A stretch of DNA of 64,000 nt, taken from assembly GCA_012932295.1 (NCBI GenBank), contig JAAONU010000004.1, positions 7,139,030 through 7,203,029 of the forward strand, written 5' to 3'. The DNA comes from Cyclina sinensis. Taxonomy: Eukaryota > Mollusca > Bivalvia > Venerida > Veneridae. Positions within the stretch are counted from its first letter, which is position 1, and every line of letters begins with the position of its first letter. The translations under genes and the position numbers were made by a program. The notes under the pieces are model-generated. The model did not search any database and was not told where the DNA came from. It saw nothing but the letters and a program-made list of their open reading frames with translations. Below, piece after piece: positions 1 through 11,919 of the stretch.

Positions 1-2150
1 CTTGATAAAGCTTGCTTCATGCCAAATTTTAAAATTCTAGGTCTTGTGGTTTCAGACAAGAAGATTTTTAAAGATTTTCTTCTATATTGTTATTTAAAAC
101 TTGTGACCCCTTGGGCGCGGCCAATAGTGACCCCAGGGACATTTCTCTAACAAACTTAGTAGAGGTCCACTAGACAATGCTACACACCAAATATCTAAGC
201 TCTATAACTTACGGTTTCTGACAAGAAGAATTTTTTAGATTTTCTTATATAACTCTATGTAAAACTAGTGGCCCCTGGGGCGGGGCCATTTTTGACCCAG
301 AGGCCAGGATTTGAACAAACTAGGTAGAGGTCCACTAGACAATGCTACACACCAAATATCTAAGCTCTATAACTTACGGTTTCTGATAAAAAGATTTTTT
401 TAAGATTTTCCTATATAACTCTATGTAAAACAAGTGACCCCCGGGGCGGGGCCATTTTTGACCCAGAGGCCAGGATTTGAACAAACTAGGTAGAGGTCCA
501 CTAGACAATGCTACATACCAAATATCTTAACTGTAGGCCTTCTTGTTTCTGACAAGAAGATTTTTTAGTTTTTCCTATATAACTCTATGTAAAACAAGTG
601 ACCCCTGGGGCGGGGCCATTTTTGACCCAGAGGCCAGGATTTGAACAAACTTGGTAGAGGTCCACTAGACAATGCTACACACCAAATACAAATATCTAAG
701 CTCTATAACATACGGTTTCTGACAAGAAGATTTTTTAAGATTTTCCTATATAACTCTATATAAAACTAGTGGCCACTGGGGCGGGGTCATTTTTGACCAA
801 AAGGCCAGGATTTGAACAAACTTGATAGAGGTCCACTAGACAATGCTACACACCAAATATCTAAGCTCTATAACTTACAGTTTCTGACAAGAAGATTTTT
901 AAAGATTATCCTATATAACTCTATGTAAAGCTAGTGGCCCCTGGGGCGGGGCCATTTTTGACCCAGAGGACAGGATTTGAACAAACTTGGTAGAGGTTCA
1001 CTAGACAATGCTACACACCAAATATCTAAGCTCTATAACTTACGGTTTCTGACAAGAAGATTTTTTAAGATATTCTTATACAACTCTATGTAAAACTAGT
1101 GGCCCCTGGGGCGGGGTCATTTTTGACCCAGAGGCCAGGATTTGAACAAACTTGGTAGAGGTCTACTAGACAATGCTACACACCAAATATTTAAGCTCTA
1201 TAATTTACGGTTTCTGACAAGAAGATTTTTTTAAGATTTCCCTATATAACTCTTTGTAAAACAAGTGACCCCCGGGGCGGGGCCATTTTTGACCCAGAGG
1301 CCATGATTTGAACTAACTTGGTAGAGGTCCCTTAGACAATGCTTCATACCAAATATCTAAGCTCTATAACTTACGGTTTCTGACAAAAAGATTTTTTAAG
1401 ATTTTCTTATATAACTCTATGTAAAACTAGTGGCCCCAGGGGCGGGGCCATTTTTGACCCAGAGGCCAAGATTTGAACAAACTTGGTAGAGGTCCACTAG
1501 ACAATGCTACACACCAAATATTTAAGCTCTATAATTTACGGTTTCTGACAAGAAGATTTTTTTAAGATTTCCCTATATAACTCTATGTAAAACAAGTGAC
1601 CCCCGGGGCGGGGCCATTTTTGATCCAGAGGCCATGATTTGAACTAACTTGGTAGAAGTCCCTTAGACAATGCTACATACCAAATATCTTAACTCTAGGC
1701 CTTGTGGTTTCTGACAAGAAGATTTTCAAGTTTTCCCTATATAACTCTATGTAAAATCAACTGACCCCTGGGGTGGGGTCAGTTTTGTCCCCAGGGACAT
1801 AATTTGAACAAACTTGGTAGAGGTCCACTAGATGATGCTTCATACCAAATATCAAAGCTCCAGGCCTTGTGGTTTCGGAGAAGAAGATTTTTAAAGATCC
1901 AACTTATAAAATCTATTTTTAGCTCCAGCGAACCAGAAATGCAATGGACCAGAATCATTTGAACAATCTTGGTAGAGCTTCATGCATCCCAGGCAAGTTT
2001 CATTAAATTTGCCCCATTGGTTTCAGAGGAGATGTCGTTTGAATGAAAAGTTGACGACGGACGGACGGACGGACTGACGGACGGACGACGGACAAAGACC
2101 GATCAGAAAAGCTCACCCTGAGCACTTTGTGCTCAGGTGAGCTAAAAAAT
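1..2150 (-). repeat. Tandem array of ~165-bp units with terminal hairpin (pearl/Helentron-like non-autonomous element), truncated by window start
   Basis: About eleven diverged copies of a unit recur. The landmark GACAATGCTACACACC (or its variant) lies near 173, 338, 504, 668, 839, 1004, 1169, 1335, 1500, 1666 and 1831, so the period is 164-171, mostly 165-166 bp. Each unit has a GC-rich core like CCTGGGGCGGGGCCA in an AT-rich frame. The array is followed by a GACGGACGGAC run (about 2053-2095) and a near-perfect hairpin (2110-2143, arms AGCTCACCCTGAGCAC and GTGCTCAGGTGAGCT, loop TTT). The same unit occurs in reverse complement at 44.9-46.9 kb, which is why the strand is given as minus. Tandem modules plus a terminal hairpin resemble bivalve pearl elements, thought to be Helentron-related; that family name is from memory. 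Confidence 0.85.
2110..2143. repeat. Terminal hairpin of the first array element
   Basis: A 16-base left arm pairs with a 15-base right arm leaving one bulged base and a TTT loop; it directly follows the GACGGAC run. A related stem (44940-44971) begins the reverse-orientation copy, so this is an element end and not a gene terminator. Confidence 0.8.
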
Positions 2151-4329
2151 ACAGTGTTATTATAGCCTATTTGTTTGTTTGAATACAACTCTGACCACTA
2201 AACAATTTAAATTATCCAATTTTGCATATTCAATTTCAGTCTAATGAAGTGCTATTGGTGGCTGAAGCTCGATTTGGCACGTTCTTCTTTTTATTTTAGT
2301 TTGTATAATTATATTGCGTCTTTGGTGCATGTAGAAATAATATTGGATCAAATAGGTAAAGCAATAACAAGGCGCATTTTATAACCGCTGTATGTTATGA
2401 AATAAAACTTCTGTTTTTTTTTTCTTTGCTCTTCGATTGTTTATTTTCGGCACACTCAGGAATTGTACTTATTAAGCTTCATGACCTTTGTGCAGAATTA
2501 ACGAACGGCACTTTTTTTACACTTCGGTATAAATATTACGACATTATTTTATTATGCGATTGTATGTTATACGTTATATGTTTGTGTATTTTTTATTGCG
2601 ACTGTTTGAAGGTTTCTGCATTAAGACGATTGTTTATGTTTGGTTCAGCTGCCAAACGACAGGGGAACATAATGACAGTTGTATATTCTGATATATTTTG
2701 CAAGATATGCAAATATTTGATGCATTGTGTTATTGTTATCAATTTATGACATTCATCCGGCGATATTCTTTATATTATTATTTTTCCACTTGAAATATAC
2801 GCTTTGTGTTATAAAACAATATACAATATTGCAGAGCTGACATACGGTTTCTGCAGACAGGCATACCATTGTCAGTTGGTTTCCGTCAAAACTTCATCAT
2901 AAGACATAAAAAAAATAGCAATAAAAAAAATTTTGTACTGTAAGCCATCTTATTTAAACTCTGTGGGCCAGTTTACTGTAACCTTTCATCTGAAATGACC
3001 TTTTGATGCATGGACTTTTTTGCCTTTTCTCTTTTATATAAAGTGGTACACTTAACATTAACCGACGATTAACTGCAAACTATTATTTGTTTGAAAAATG
3101 AAATAAAATGTAAAAAGATATTCATTTGTTCTTATGGAGCATATAGACGCTTTTTAAACAACCTCCGTCTCCACCATACAAAAATCATCAGACATATATC
3201 CGGGGATAGCTAATTTTAAGAGTATTGAAGATCCCAGACGATTTTTATACATTTTAATTTAAACGCGTTTATCCATTGATAAATCATAAACTAAGTCGTA
3301 TTTTACATTTAACTTGAAATTTAAAAATCTTTGAACAAATGTAAAAAGATGATTTGCTGTAGCATGTTCCATCTATATCTACCGTCAACTGTAATAGTGT
3401 GACTCCACTATTTTAAGAGACAGTTAACAAACAAAAACACTGATAAAAATGTGACCAAAAAAAACACTAAATATAGCTTAAAAATTAGAGTACTTCAAAG
3501 CATAGAAAGAAATCGTTCACCCTTTATTATTATTTTGTACAGTACCCATTTGCACACATATCATAAAAGTACTTAAATATTTCCCCACTCTCTTTAAATT
3601 TTTCATACAGATCCATTATTTTCGGGTCAAAATGCTCTTAATCATCTACATCATCGGAAAGATGTTCTCACTTTCTAGTGATAAACCTGCTGTTACTGTA
3701 TTTCTACTACATGTTTTCAAAAAGCTCAAGTGCAAATTATGTATGCAAGTGTGCATGCCGATTTATACTAAGTAATGCGTGATTTTCAATTTTTTCTCTC
3801 TTCATTTAAGTACACGTGCTTGGTTATACACTATAATATACTATAATGTTACGATTCATAGTTCTGCTGCAATAAATATCTGAATTGAAAGCAGGTGTAA
3901 ACAAGGACATATTAAATTATTTACACGTTAAAGGAAATCTTGGGGTCAATCGAGTTCTATTGTCTGAAGTCTACTAATATTTAAGAGTGAAGAACAAACG
4001 GAATTTCATATTTATCCGATTTATTTCAGATGATAATCTTGTACAGAAATTCAACCCATATTTTACGACGTGTAATTTGAAACGATCAATTTTCAATTTA
4101 AGAGAATATGTCGTTGTTTAAGTGTTTTTCTCCAAAAAGATTAACAGCGAAAAACTGATGTTGTTGAACAAAGCTGTTATATCAAATGTCAAATAATGAG
4201 AAACATACCTTAAACAGAGAATTGCTTTTTTTTTTTTTTAACAAAAATGCGTGTCGCAAGACATGTTTCAGGGAAGTCTCATGTTACATAAATGCATACA
4301 TATCATGCCAATGATTTGATAACGTTTAA
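2151..4329. other. AT-rich non-coding stretch
   Basis: No exon, RNA gene or repeat was recognised. An open frame at 2426-2749 (107 codons) has no motif, is rich in Cys, Phe and Tyr as expected of random AT-rich sequence, and has no splice or promoter context, so it is not called. Confidence 0.5.
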
Positions 4330-4760
4330 TAGGAATTTTGTTACAATTTCACTATTGAAGCTATAGGGAGATAGATTTCATCCGTCTCTTGTGGCTCATA
4401 AAACAAAACTATAGCTATCATTGGAGAAATAATTCATAGAGAAGAAAACATTTAATCTGCTTGCTTCCAGATATGATTTTCATATTTCTGTTAAAATAAA
4501 TCACAAGGGTCAGGTGAAGGGAAAATACAAAGGAAACAACTAGATTCTACACCAATAATTTGTCTAGAAACAGATTTTCAGACAATTCAAAGAAATCTCG
4601 TCAAAGATTCAAAGGAAACAACTTCATAAATCAACAGTCAAAAGTCTTAAAGATACTGTTTTAAACAGAATGGAAAATAAGCGTCTCCGGAAAGGGAATC
4701 ATTTAGTAGAATTATATTTCCTTTCAATACAGTTCCGAATAAGAGAATTATTCTCAGACA
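4330..4760 (+). repeat. Diverged copy (A) of a segment repeated at 9.16 and 23.80 kb
   Basis: Aligned by eye with 9160-9600 and 23800-24240. Shared landmarks are the CCGTCTCTTG-type block (CCGATTATTG in the 23.8-kb copy), a TAATCTGCTTGCTTCCAG-type block, the AAATCACAAG-type block, ACTTCATAAATCAACAGTC and a final AGAATTATTCTCAGACATAA block. It is a partial third copy of the start of the large tandem duplication. No coding potential was seen. Confidence 0.65.
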
Positions 4761-5960
4761 TAATTGGGGAAAATTGACCAGAATTGTCTTTCAAAATGTT
4801 ACGACTAATGCATAGGTTTCGGTGGACAAAATCTAGTTGACATTCTCACTTATATATTTGAAACAAATCCGCAGGGACTAAGCACATTAAAGTCAGTATT
4901 ATGTCAGAATTAAGATGAAATCTAATTACATTTCAATATTTTAATATCGGATACACAAAACACATTTGCTTAATCATGCAGATTGGTGACTCCTTGGCTA
5001 AAACGATTACTTTTTTAAGCTAGCAGCCTTTATGAGCCTATTCAGTACATATAACACATGATCAAGTCCATATGTCTGTAGAATATTTTTAACTCTATAA
5101 TAAATTATCCTTGAGTGAATTGTTTATTACATGTGTTGTTTATAAATGGGATTTTACACTAGTCATATTCTTCTTTGGTAGCAAAAACGGAACCTTTGTC
5201 TTCATATTAAGTCACTGTACAACAAAGCATGGACACAAAATGTCCATGCCGCTTTACGGAAAATAAAAAGAAATTTTACGTAATTTAATGAAACTTAAGA
5301 AGAATTTTCATCCTCAAGGAAAATTTGTACGCCATTATTCAGTAAAATAACAAGTATATTGTGTGATATGGCTTTGGGAAAGTCTAATCCAGGAGAGAGG
5401 AAACATGCACTATCTACGAACTAGAATTCATGCGTCAAATAGGCACATTAAATGACGTTCTCTCAAAGGAAATTAAATTTAAATAACAACTACCAGTATC
5501 TGAAACTGTCTCAACTATGTACTTATAAAATTTGCCATGAACTATTTACAACCTGTCTTATTCCTTAAAAAGTATAAGATTTAGTTGGCATGCTTTTATC
5601 AGGACTAATAATGCATTTAACTTGGTAAGATACTGATCATTTTATAAAAAACAACGAAATTTATTACAAAATGGCAACTGATTTGCAAGGAGGTTTATAC
5701 ATAAAAATTTCGATTTAAATTGGCGGATTTCAGTTTTATTAAATTTCGAGGTTTGAGCAAGGAACAAGACTGATAGATGATTTTGCACTCTATTATCCCC
5801 TGACATAATAAGCACCTCTGTTCTTTCCTGTAGCTGACGATGCTATTATAGTTTACCGTAGATGATAACACAGCTCATCATTGATATCGTTCAACAATGG
5901 CAGCGTTTCATTTAAAAATCTTAGAAAATGATATTTGATAAAAGATATACAGTTGCCGAC
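4761..5960. other. AT-rich non-coding stretch
   Basis: Nothing recognisable: no open frame of interest and no repeat structure that can be supported. Confidence 0.5.
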
Positions 5961-5968
5961 GATAGCGT

Positions 5969-6372
5969 CCATGTCGTATGAGCGCATTTCCGGAGCAAAG
6001 TGGGAATGTCAACCATACGATTAGTGACATCATCGTGTTTTCGACCTTTCATCCCGTAAAAACACTAGGACACGACAGATGTATGGCGAAAAACATTTTG
6101 GTGTCCTGTTTTTGTCTTTTATTTAGCATGACTTCACGTATACACCGTAGTGAGGCGAAAGTCTGTAAACACGACAAACTGTGACTTTGTCGGCTTTTCA
6201 CGTTTTCGCCCCGCCAGACAAAAACGTTTGACATGTTTTTGACCTTACACATTTTCGCCCCGCCAGCTGAAGTCACTTAAGTAACAATGTTCTGTATTGC
6301 GGGGCGAAAAGGCAAAAAGTCGTAAAAACAACATAGTCATCGTTTGCCCGATAACGCGCTCATACAACATGG
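5969..6372. mobile_element. Foldback/MITE-like element with 17-bp terminal inverted repeats
   Basis: CCATGTCGTATGAGCGC at 5969-5985 is matched, with one mismatch, by the reverse complement of GCGCTCATACAACATGG at 6356-6372. Inside, TTCGCCCCGCCAG occurs directly at about 6205-6217 and 6254-6266, and inverted as GCGGGGCGAA at 6299-6308. The interior is more GC-rich than its surroundings. Open frames here (5978-6184 plus; 6049-6276 minus) lie inside the element and show no domain. No clear target-site duplication was seen, so the transposon type is open. A bidirectional promoter-like sequence is the alternative. Confidence 0.5.
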
Positions 6373-6379
6373 CACAAAT

Positions 6380-7020
6380 CAGTCAGCACAGTGGTCTGGT
6401 ATTTTCAATCATAATTTTCATATTGTCGGTGAGTTCCTACAAATATGATAAAGATCCTCGTGCACTGCATTTAGTGCGTCATTACAGATACTGTAATTAA
6501 CTTGAGGTAAACCAGTTCTGAAAAAAAGCAGTTGCGATACGTTTTGAAGTACTGATCATTTGAAATATGGTTTGAGATATATTTCTTCTGTAATGACAGT
6601 AATTATGGCATCTTTTGCTGTTGTGATGCCTGTAACCTTTACAGAAAGATGTCTTATAACCACCTGATTGTTGTTCTGGCTGAAATAAACAGACTAGTTC
6701 AAAGAAAGAACAACGTGTTCTTCCATGTCCTGTGTCCAGATTATTTTTTCTGAGCATTAGCGATGTGTGTTAGAAATGAACAAATTTTATTGGTAGAATT
6801 TTAAACAATGAAATGAAAGAAAAAAATGTATTTAGTATTTAGTTTTATCTCTATGTGAGGTAGTATGGATGCTTAACGAGTAATCGCTCTCCGTTGATAA
6901 CTTGTGATTGTTATTGTCACAATTTTTAGATTGTCTGTTTTCGCAGAATAAAAATCGACGTTTATTTACCGCGTCGTCTTTGTCCTCGTCGGCGTCGTAC
7001 AAAAACTTTAATGTAGCGTT
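6380..7020. other. Non-coding stretch
   Basis: Short open frames on the minus strand (6497-6757, 6832-7083) have no recognisable motif. Nothing else was identified. Confidence 0.45.
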
Positions 7021-7640
7021 ATTGTAACCATAGACATTTGATTTGTGGCATTGTCTAGTAGACCTCTTCCAAATTGGTTCCAATCATAACCCCAGGGTAA
7101 ATATTGGCCCCTCCTCGTGGGTCGCTTGAATTTACATAAAAATATTATTCTTATTTTGGAAAGACTTCAAAATTTTTTATCTCTAAAACTTCTTGACACA
7201 GAGCTTTGTTATTGATGCAGGGCATCCTCTAGTAGACCTTTACCATAAATGTTCACATTTTATCACTGCGGTAAAAATTAACTCCACCCCATGGGCCACT
7301 TTAATTTGCATAGACTTATATAGGAAAAAGTCTTATAAAAAACACAAATCCTACAACTTAACCATTTATTTGATGGGTATGTACTTCTCAACCCTGCACG
7401 GGACCTTCCCCAACCACCTTCCCAAATTATATGTTCATTTTGTTTTTACTTTATTTTTTTATTATTTTTTTTCTGGGGCGGGGGTGCATAGATACTTACA
7501 GCTCCCTCCTGCCTCACCAGACTCATTTCTTTAGTGTTTTTTTTCGGATGGGTGGGTACTTGCTGCCCCGACCCTCAGCAAGAGGATCTCATCCCTACCC
7601 CAAGTGTACCCCGCCCCCCACCAAAAAAAAAAAGACTTCA
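7020..7640 (+). repeat. Decayed copy of the ~165-bp array element
   Basis: GCATTGTCTAGTAGACC (about 7048) and CATCCTCTAGTAGACC (about 7223) correspond to the unit boundary seen at 45.4-46.3 kb, spaced about 175 bp. GC-rich patches (CCCCTCCTCGTGGGTCGC; CCACCCCATGGGCCAC) take the place of the GGGGTCA-type core. The frames at 7193-7534, 7431-7715 and 7604-7801 run through this repeat and are not genes. Confidence 0.6.
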
Positions 7641-9155
7641 TTCAGCAAGATGTTTTACATCTTTTTTCTTCCTGTTTTGTTAACATGTACCAAATATATA
7701 ATAATGCTTTACTGAGTTCAAACTTAAAATCATCTCCGAGAGCATTGGCACCGCTCTCCGGCGCTCTTGTTATTCTTATATCACATACGAAAGTAACATA
7801 AAATTAAATTATCCTCATATCATCTCGTCATTAAGATTTTGACTACATTAGTTATGTTCACGTTATACATTAAATGTTAAGAAATTCTTATATATACTTC
7901 TACATTTATATTGTTTAAAAAGAAAATGGCAAAGGAATGCTATCTGAAACAAAGGGCAAACTAAAGTTTTAGGTCTAGCACTCTGTACTTCCAATATTGT
8001 CCTTTAACGGTTTATGTAGCAAAGGAGCTGTGTTAGAAAAAAATTACTGTATTTAAGAATTGTGTAAGTAATTAACACAAACTATTTTATATAAATATTT
8101 ATAAATAAATATAATGAAATATAATTCTTAAGGCAAAGACACAGTTTTAAAAAATAAATGCAGCTAGAGTTACAGTTTCAGTATTTCTTTGTTTTTAATT
8201 TGACTGCTCTTGTACTTTACACGTTTTCTTTTTACTCCTGGTTTTATAAAAGGTACACTAAAAACTTAAAATAATTTAATATATATGTTGCCCGATAAAA
8301 TGTGTGACGAAAAGAAGACGGACGAACAAAAAGCTCCGGGACTTTGAAAAATGTGACATTTATTTTCCAAACTTGAAGGTACAATTTAGCAAAAAGCCTT
8401 AAAAATCATATTATTGAAGCAGATATATTAGCAGGTTTTTTATTTTATTTACCGACTTCTTAAGCATAAATTTTCAATGGTGTCTACTTTTCAGAGGAAC
8501 ATGTTTTCTCTCTGGTAAAGCGTGTCTTTGTTTTCATGTTATTGTCAACTTCTGAAGCTTTTATCACAACAGTCCTTTATTTCAAAATTGAATTAATATT
8601 GCGTTCACCAGTTAATGCCGCGATTAAAATTATGTAATTTTTTTCTGCACCAGACGCTTTTTTAATGATTTCATAATCACAATGAGAGAAGGAAGTATGA
8701 TCTGTTTTGTATTAAATGTGTTCACTACTATTATATGGTTTTAAAAGCAAAGTTCAAGTTTGAAAAATAAAAAAAATAGAAAATTTGCAAATAAAGACAT
8801 TTAGTTCATTGTGATGTGATATAAATTAATAAGATTCCAAAGATATTATCGAAAAGATTTTTAAGTTACGATTGCTTTGTTCATTTTCTTAAATAAAACA
8901 AAACTTAGATTTCGATTTTCCTGTAGCTAGCTCACTGATCTATTCCCTGAATTACTTCGGGGAAAAATCAGATTTTTTTAATCGGATCTATTGTCGTTAG
9001 GGATATTGATCATAAAAAGAAAGTTACACTATAATTATGCTTTATCGACCTTTTCAATATATCATTTTATGGTAGTTCATACGCATACAATTGAACACAA
9101 CATTTGAAAACTGTTAAATATTAATGCTGTAGTACTATACAGTTCCATTAATAAA
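7641..9155. other. AT-rich stretch with one patch related to 25.86-26.15 kb
   Basis: About 8450-8715 resembles 25860-26150: CAATGGTGTCTRC, a GTTAATGCC block and TCTGCACCAGACGCTTT followed by an ATTTCATARTCA block occur in the same order in both. The rest shows nothing recognisable. Confidence 0.5.
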
Positions 9156-10899
9156 GCTTTTTGAAAAGAGGTTCAAAGGATATATTGTGTCCGTCTCTTG
9201 AGCCTAATAAAACAAACTAAAGGTACCAGTGAGACAATACTTTATGGAAAAACACGATATAATCTGGTTGCTTCCAGACGTTGTTTAAAAATTGTGGAAA
9301 TAAATCACAAGTGACTGGTTTGGGAATATACTAAAAAACTCATAATGGAAAGAGCAAAATTTTAAGGGAATGATTTATGTCTCGATTTTAAATATCAGAT
9401 AGCAAAATATTCGAAGAAATTTCAAAAATATAAAGGATCAAATGCAAACAACTTTATAAATTAATATTCAAAAGTCTGGAAGATCATTTTTCTCTAGCAG
9501 GAAGAAGATAAAACATTTTTGTAAGAGACGTCGTATTGCAAAACTATATCCTTTCCAATGTATTAACCAAAAGCAGAATTATTCTAAAACATAATCAGTG
9601 AATTAACAAGAAATTCTATATACAGTTCTAAAATTAAAGATATGCTTTCAGTGTTCAGGCTCAGACACAGAAGCACTGTGTGACAATATCCCCTGTATAC
9701 TAAATGGCTTAACTGAATACTATTTTAAGACATGCAATATGTTTGAGCATAAGCTACCTGTGTTCTGATTTCGCCTAATCAAATCCGTATTTCGTCTATC
9801 TCTACAAGAGGCATTGATGAGTCAAACAGATTACACTTTTTGCGACTGTAAAAAAAAATGACGCTTGAATTCCTTTAGACAGCTGAATAACGACTTAAAT
9901 TTTGTGATCATGATTAAGTAGAAATATAAGAAATATCACAACACCTTTTCTCTACATGCTAGTATATTTCAATAGAAAACATGACAGAATTGAGGCATGT
10001 CAGTCAGAAGTTCTCTGTTATTTTGGTATTTTTTAGCAATATTTTATTACATAAGGGTTGGATCCTGTTAATAATATATGATCTATTTTTCATACAGAAA
10101 AAAAGTATGCTAAAAAGCTCGTCAGTTTCTTTTAATTACAGATCAATATAAGTAATAGTGTTTGTTCCCAAAGCTTGTTATGATCGGACAGGAACAAAGT
10201 TATCTATAAGAGCTATGTTTGTTTTTGTACTACACTTGGTTCCTCTATAATTACTTTATATATTCAAAGTACAGAATCTTGTTTTTTCTCAAGAACTTAT
10301 GTTTTGCTTATGCGATAACCTACATGTCTTAGACACAGGAAAAGAAATAAATTTTAGAAATAAAGTAAACAGATACTAAGGAAAATTAAGGTTGACATAG
10401 ATGCGCTGAACTTTATAGAAGAAACTTTTAAGAAATTAATGCGTTAAATGATAAATTTGAAAGAAATTGTACATTGACTTGAATATTTAGACAATATCTA
10501 GGACAATCAGTGCAAAAAAAGGCAACCCTACGTGAACTATAACGTAACCAACGTATGTTATTTAAGAATAGTTCTTTTAGATAAGTAATATCATTTTTGA
10601 CAATAAAAGCAACACTAATCCGTTTTTATAACTGATCTTTTGAGATATATCTTCCTTTTTAATAACATGAAATCGCAGCATCATTTGTTTTTATGGTGTC
10701 TGTGCCGTTACAAATATTATATAACAATGGTTAAAATAGATTAAGAAATAACAAGATTTCCCCCCATGTTCTGTATTATAGGTGTCTATACTAAGCACGT
10801 TACTTAGAAAAGAAGTCAATCAGAAAAAGAATTGCCGATAAAATTACAGAACGATGAATACCTTTGTCGACATATAGCTGACAGCAAAGTTCTATAGAA

Positions 10900-11745
10900 G
10901 TACGAATTAGTACAAGAAAGGCAATGATTGTTGTAGAAGCGCGTTTTAGAACGGGTTTATAGGCCAGATATGTGTGTTTAAACTAATGTTCATGGAAGAA
11001 TTGTATTAGAAATTTGTATTGATAATTTTAGATATCTTATGCTGAAAACTAAAGGTATAAATATACGAGACTTTTCAATAGAAATAGAAACATTGTGCGT
11101 AACACAAAACGACTTCGTTTTATAAATTTCCTTTAAACAAAACTTTTGATAAATAAAAGCTTAATCAAAACAACATTTACACCAGCTTGCCATCATATTT
11201 GACAATTTAGATGAAAAAGTTTTTAGAGTTTTTCTTCTTGTCAAGTGTACACTGGCCTTTAATGGTATAATTACAACCCCTGACAACTGCGTCAGGGAAT
11301 CGATTGTTTGGCCCAGTTGTCTAGTGCTTTTGTTTCAGTTGCTGCAGTATCTTAATTCCAGTCATGCTCAGAGTGGTTTATTTCAAGATGAATTACATCA
11401 CACTTATTTTTAGAAACTTCCATGTCTGTAAAAGCCTACAAATTGAACTAGACTTGAAATAACTGCGGTAAAATGCCATCTGGAGTGTTTTTTGTATAAC
11501 TGCTAGAAATGTTATAAACAACCCTTCAGATATTTTAATTCCAACTGCACTGAGTAAAGACGTTTACTCTCAAGGATAAAGCTTAAAATCTTTTTCCTTA
11601 GAGACTGACCTGTAGAATAGATGTCATTTAGAAACGTCCCACAAAGGAACTTGAAAGAGGAAACTGAAAATTGAAAAGCAGGTTTAAAATACACAATTTC
11701 TACACAGAGACTTCTTTTAAAGTTAGACATATATTTTTTGGAAAT
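10900..11745 (+). repeat. Left arm of an ~0.8-kb inverted repeat
   Basis: It reads as the diverged reverse complement of 18680-19460. Matched landmarks: GGTTTATAGGCCAGA (about 10954) against TCTGGCCTATAAAC (about 19392); GACAACTGCG (about 11281) against the GACAACTGAG region (about 19023); CATCTGGAGTGTTT (about 11479) against AAACACTCCAGATG (about 18917); GAACTTGAAAGAGGAAACTG against CAGTTTCCTCTTTCAAGTTC. The minus-strand open frame at 11512-11730 lies here and is not supported as a gene. Confidence 0.8.
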
Positions 11746-11919
11746 CTGTAAGAAAACGAAAAAGAAAAAAGAAAATTTCGCGGGGTTAAATGTATCGCCT
11801 CAGTACAGCGCCAAGCAAACAGAAAAGGAATTAGATGAGAGGCATGCTTAAAAGAATTTAAATGCACTGCAGTCCAAATTGGTAATGTTTTAGTCTGGTC
11901 GTAAAATATAAAATGTTGA

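Noticed and set aside
2426..2749. 107-codon plus-strand frame
   Set aside because: Composition expected of random AT-rich DNA, no motif and no supporting signals.
7193..7801. Three overlapping plus-strand frames with Pro/Phe-rich products
   Set aside because: They lie in or beside a decayed array element with homopolymer runs; no motif.
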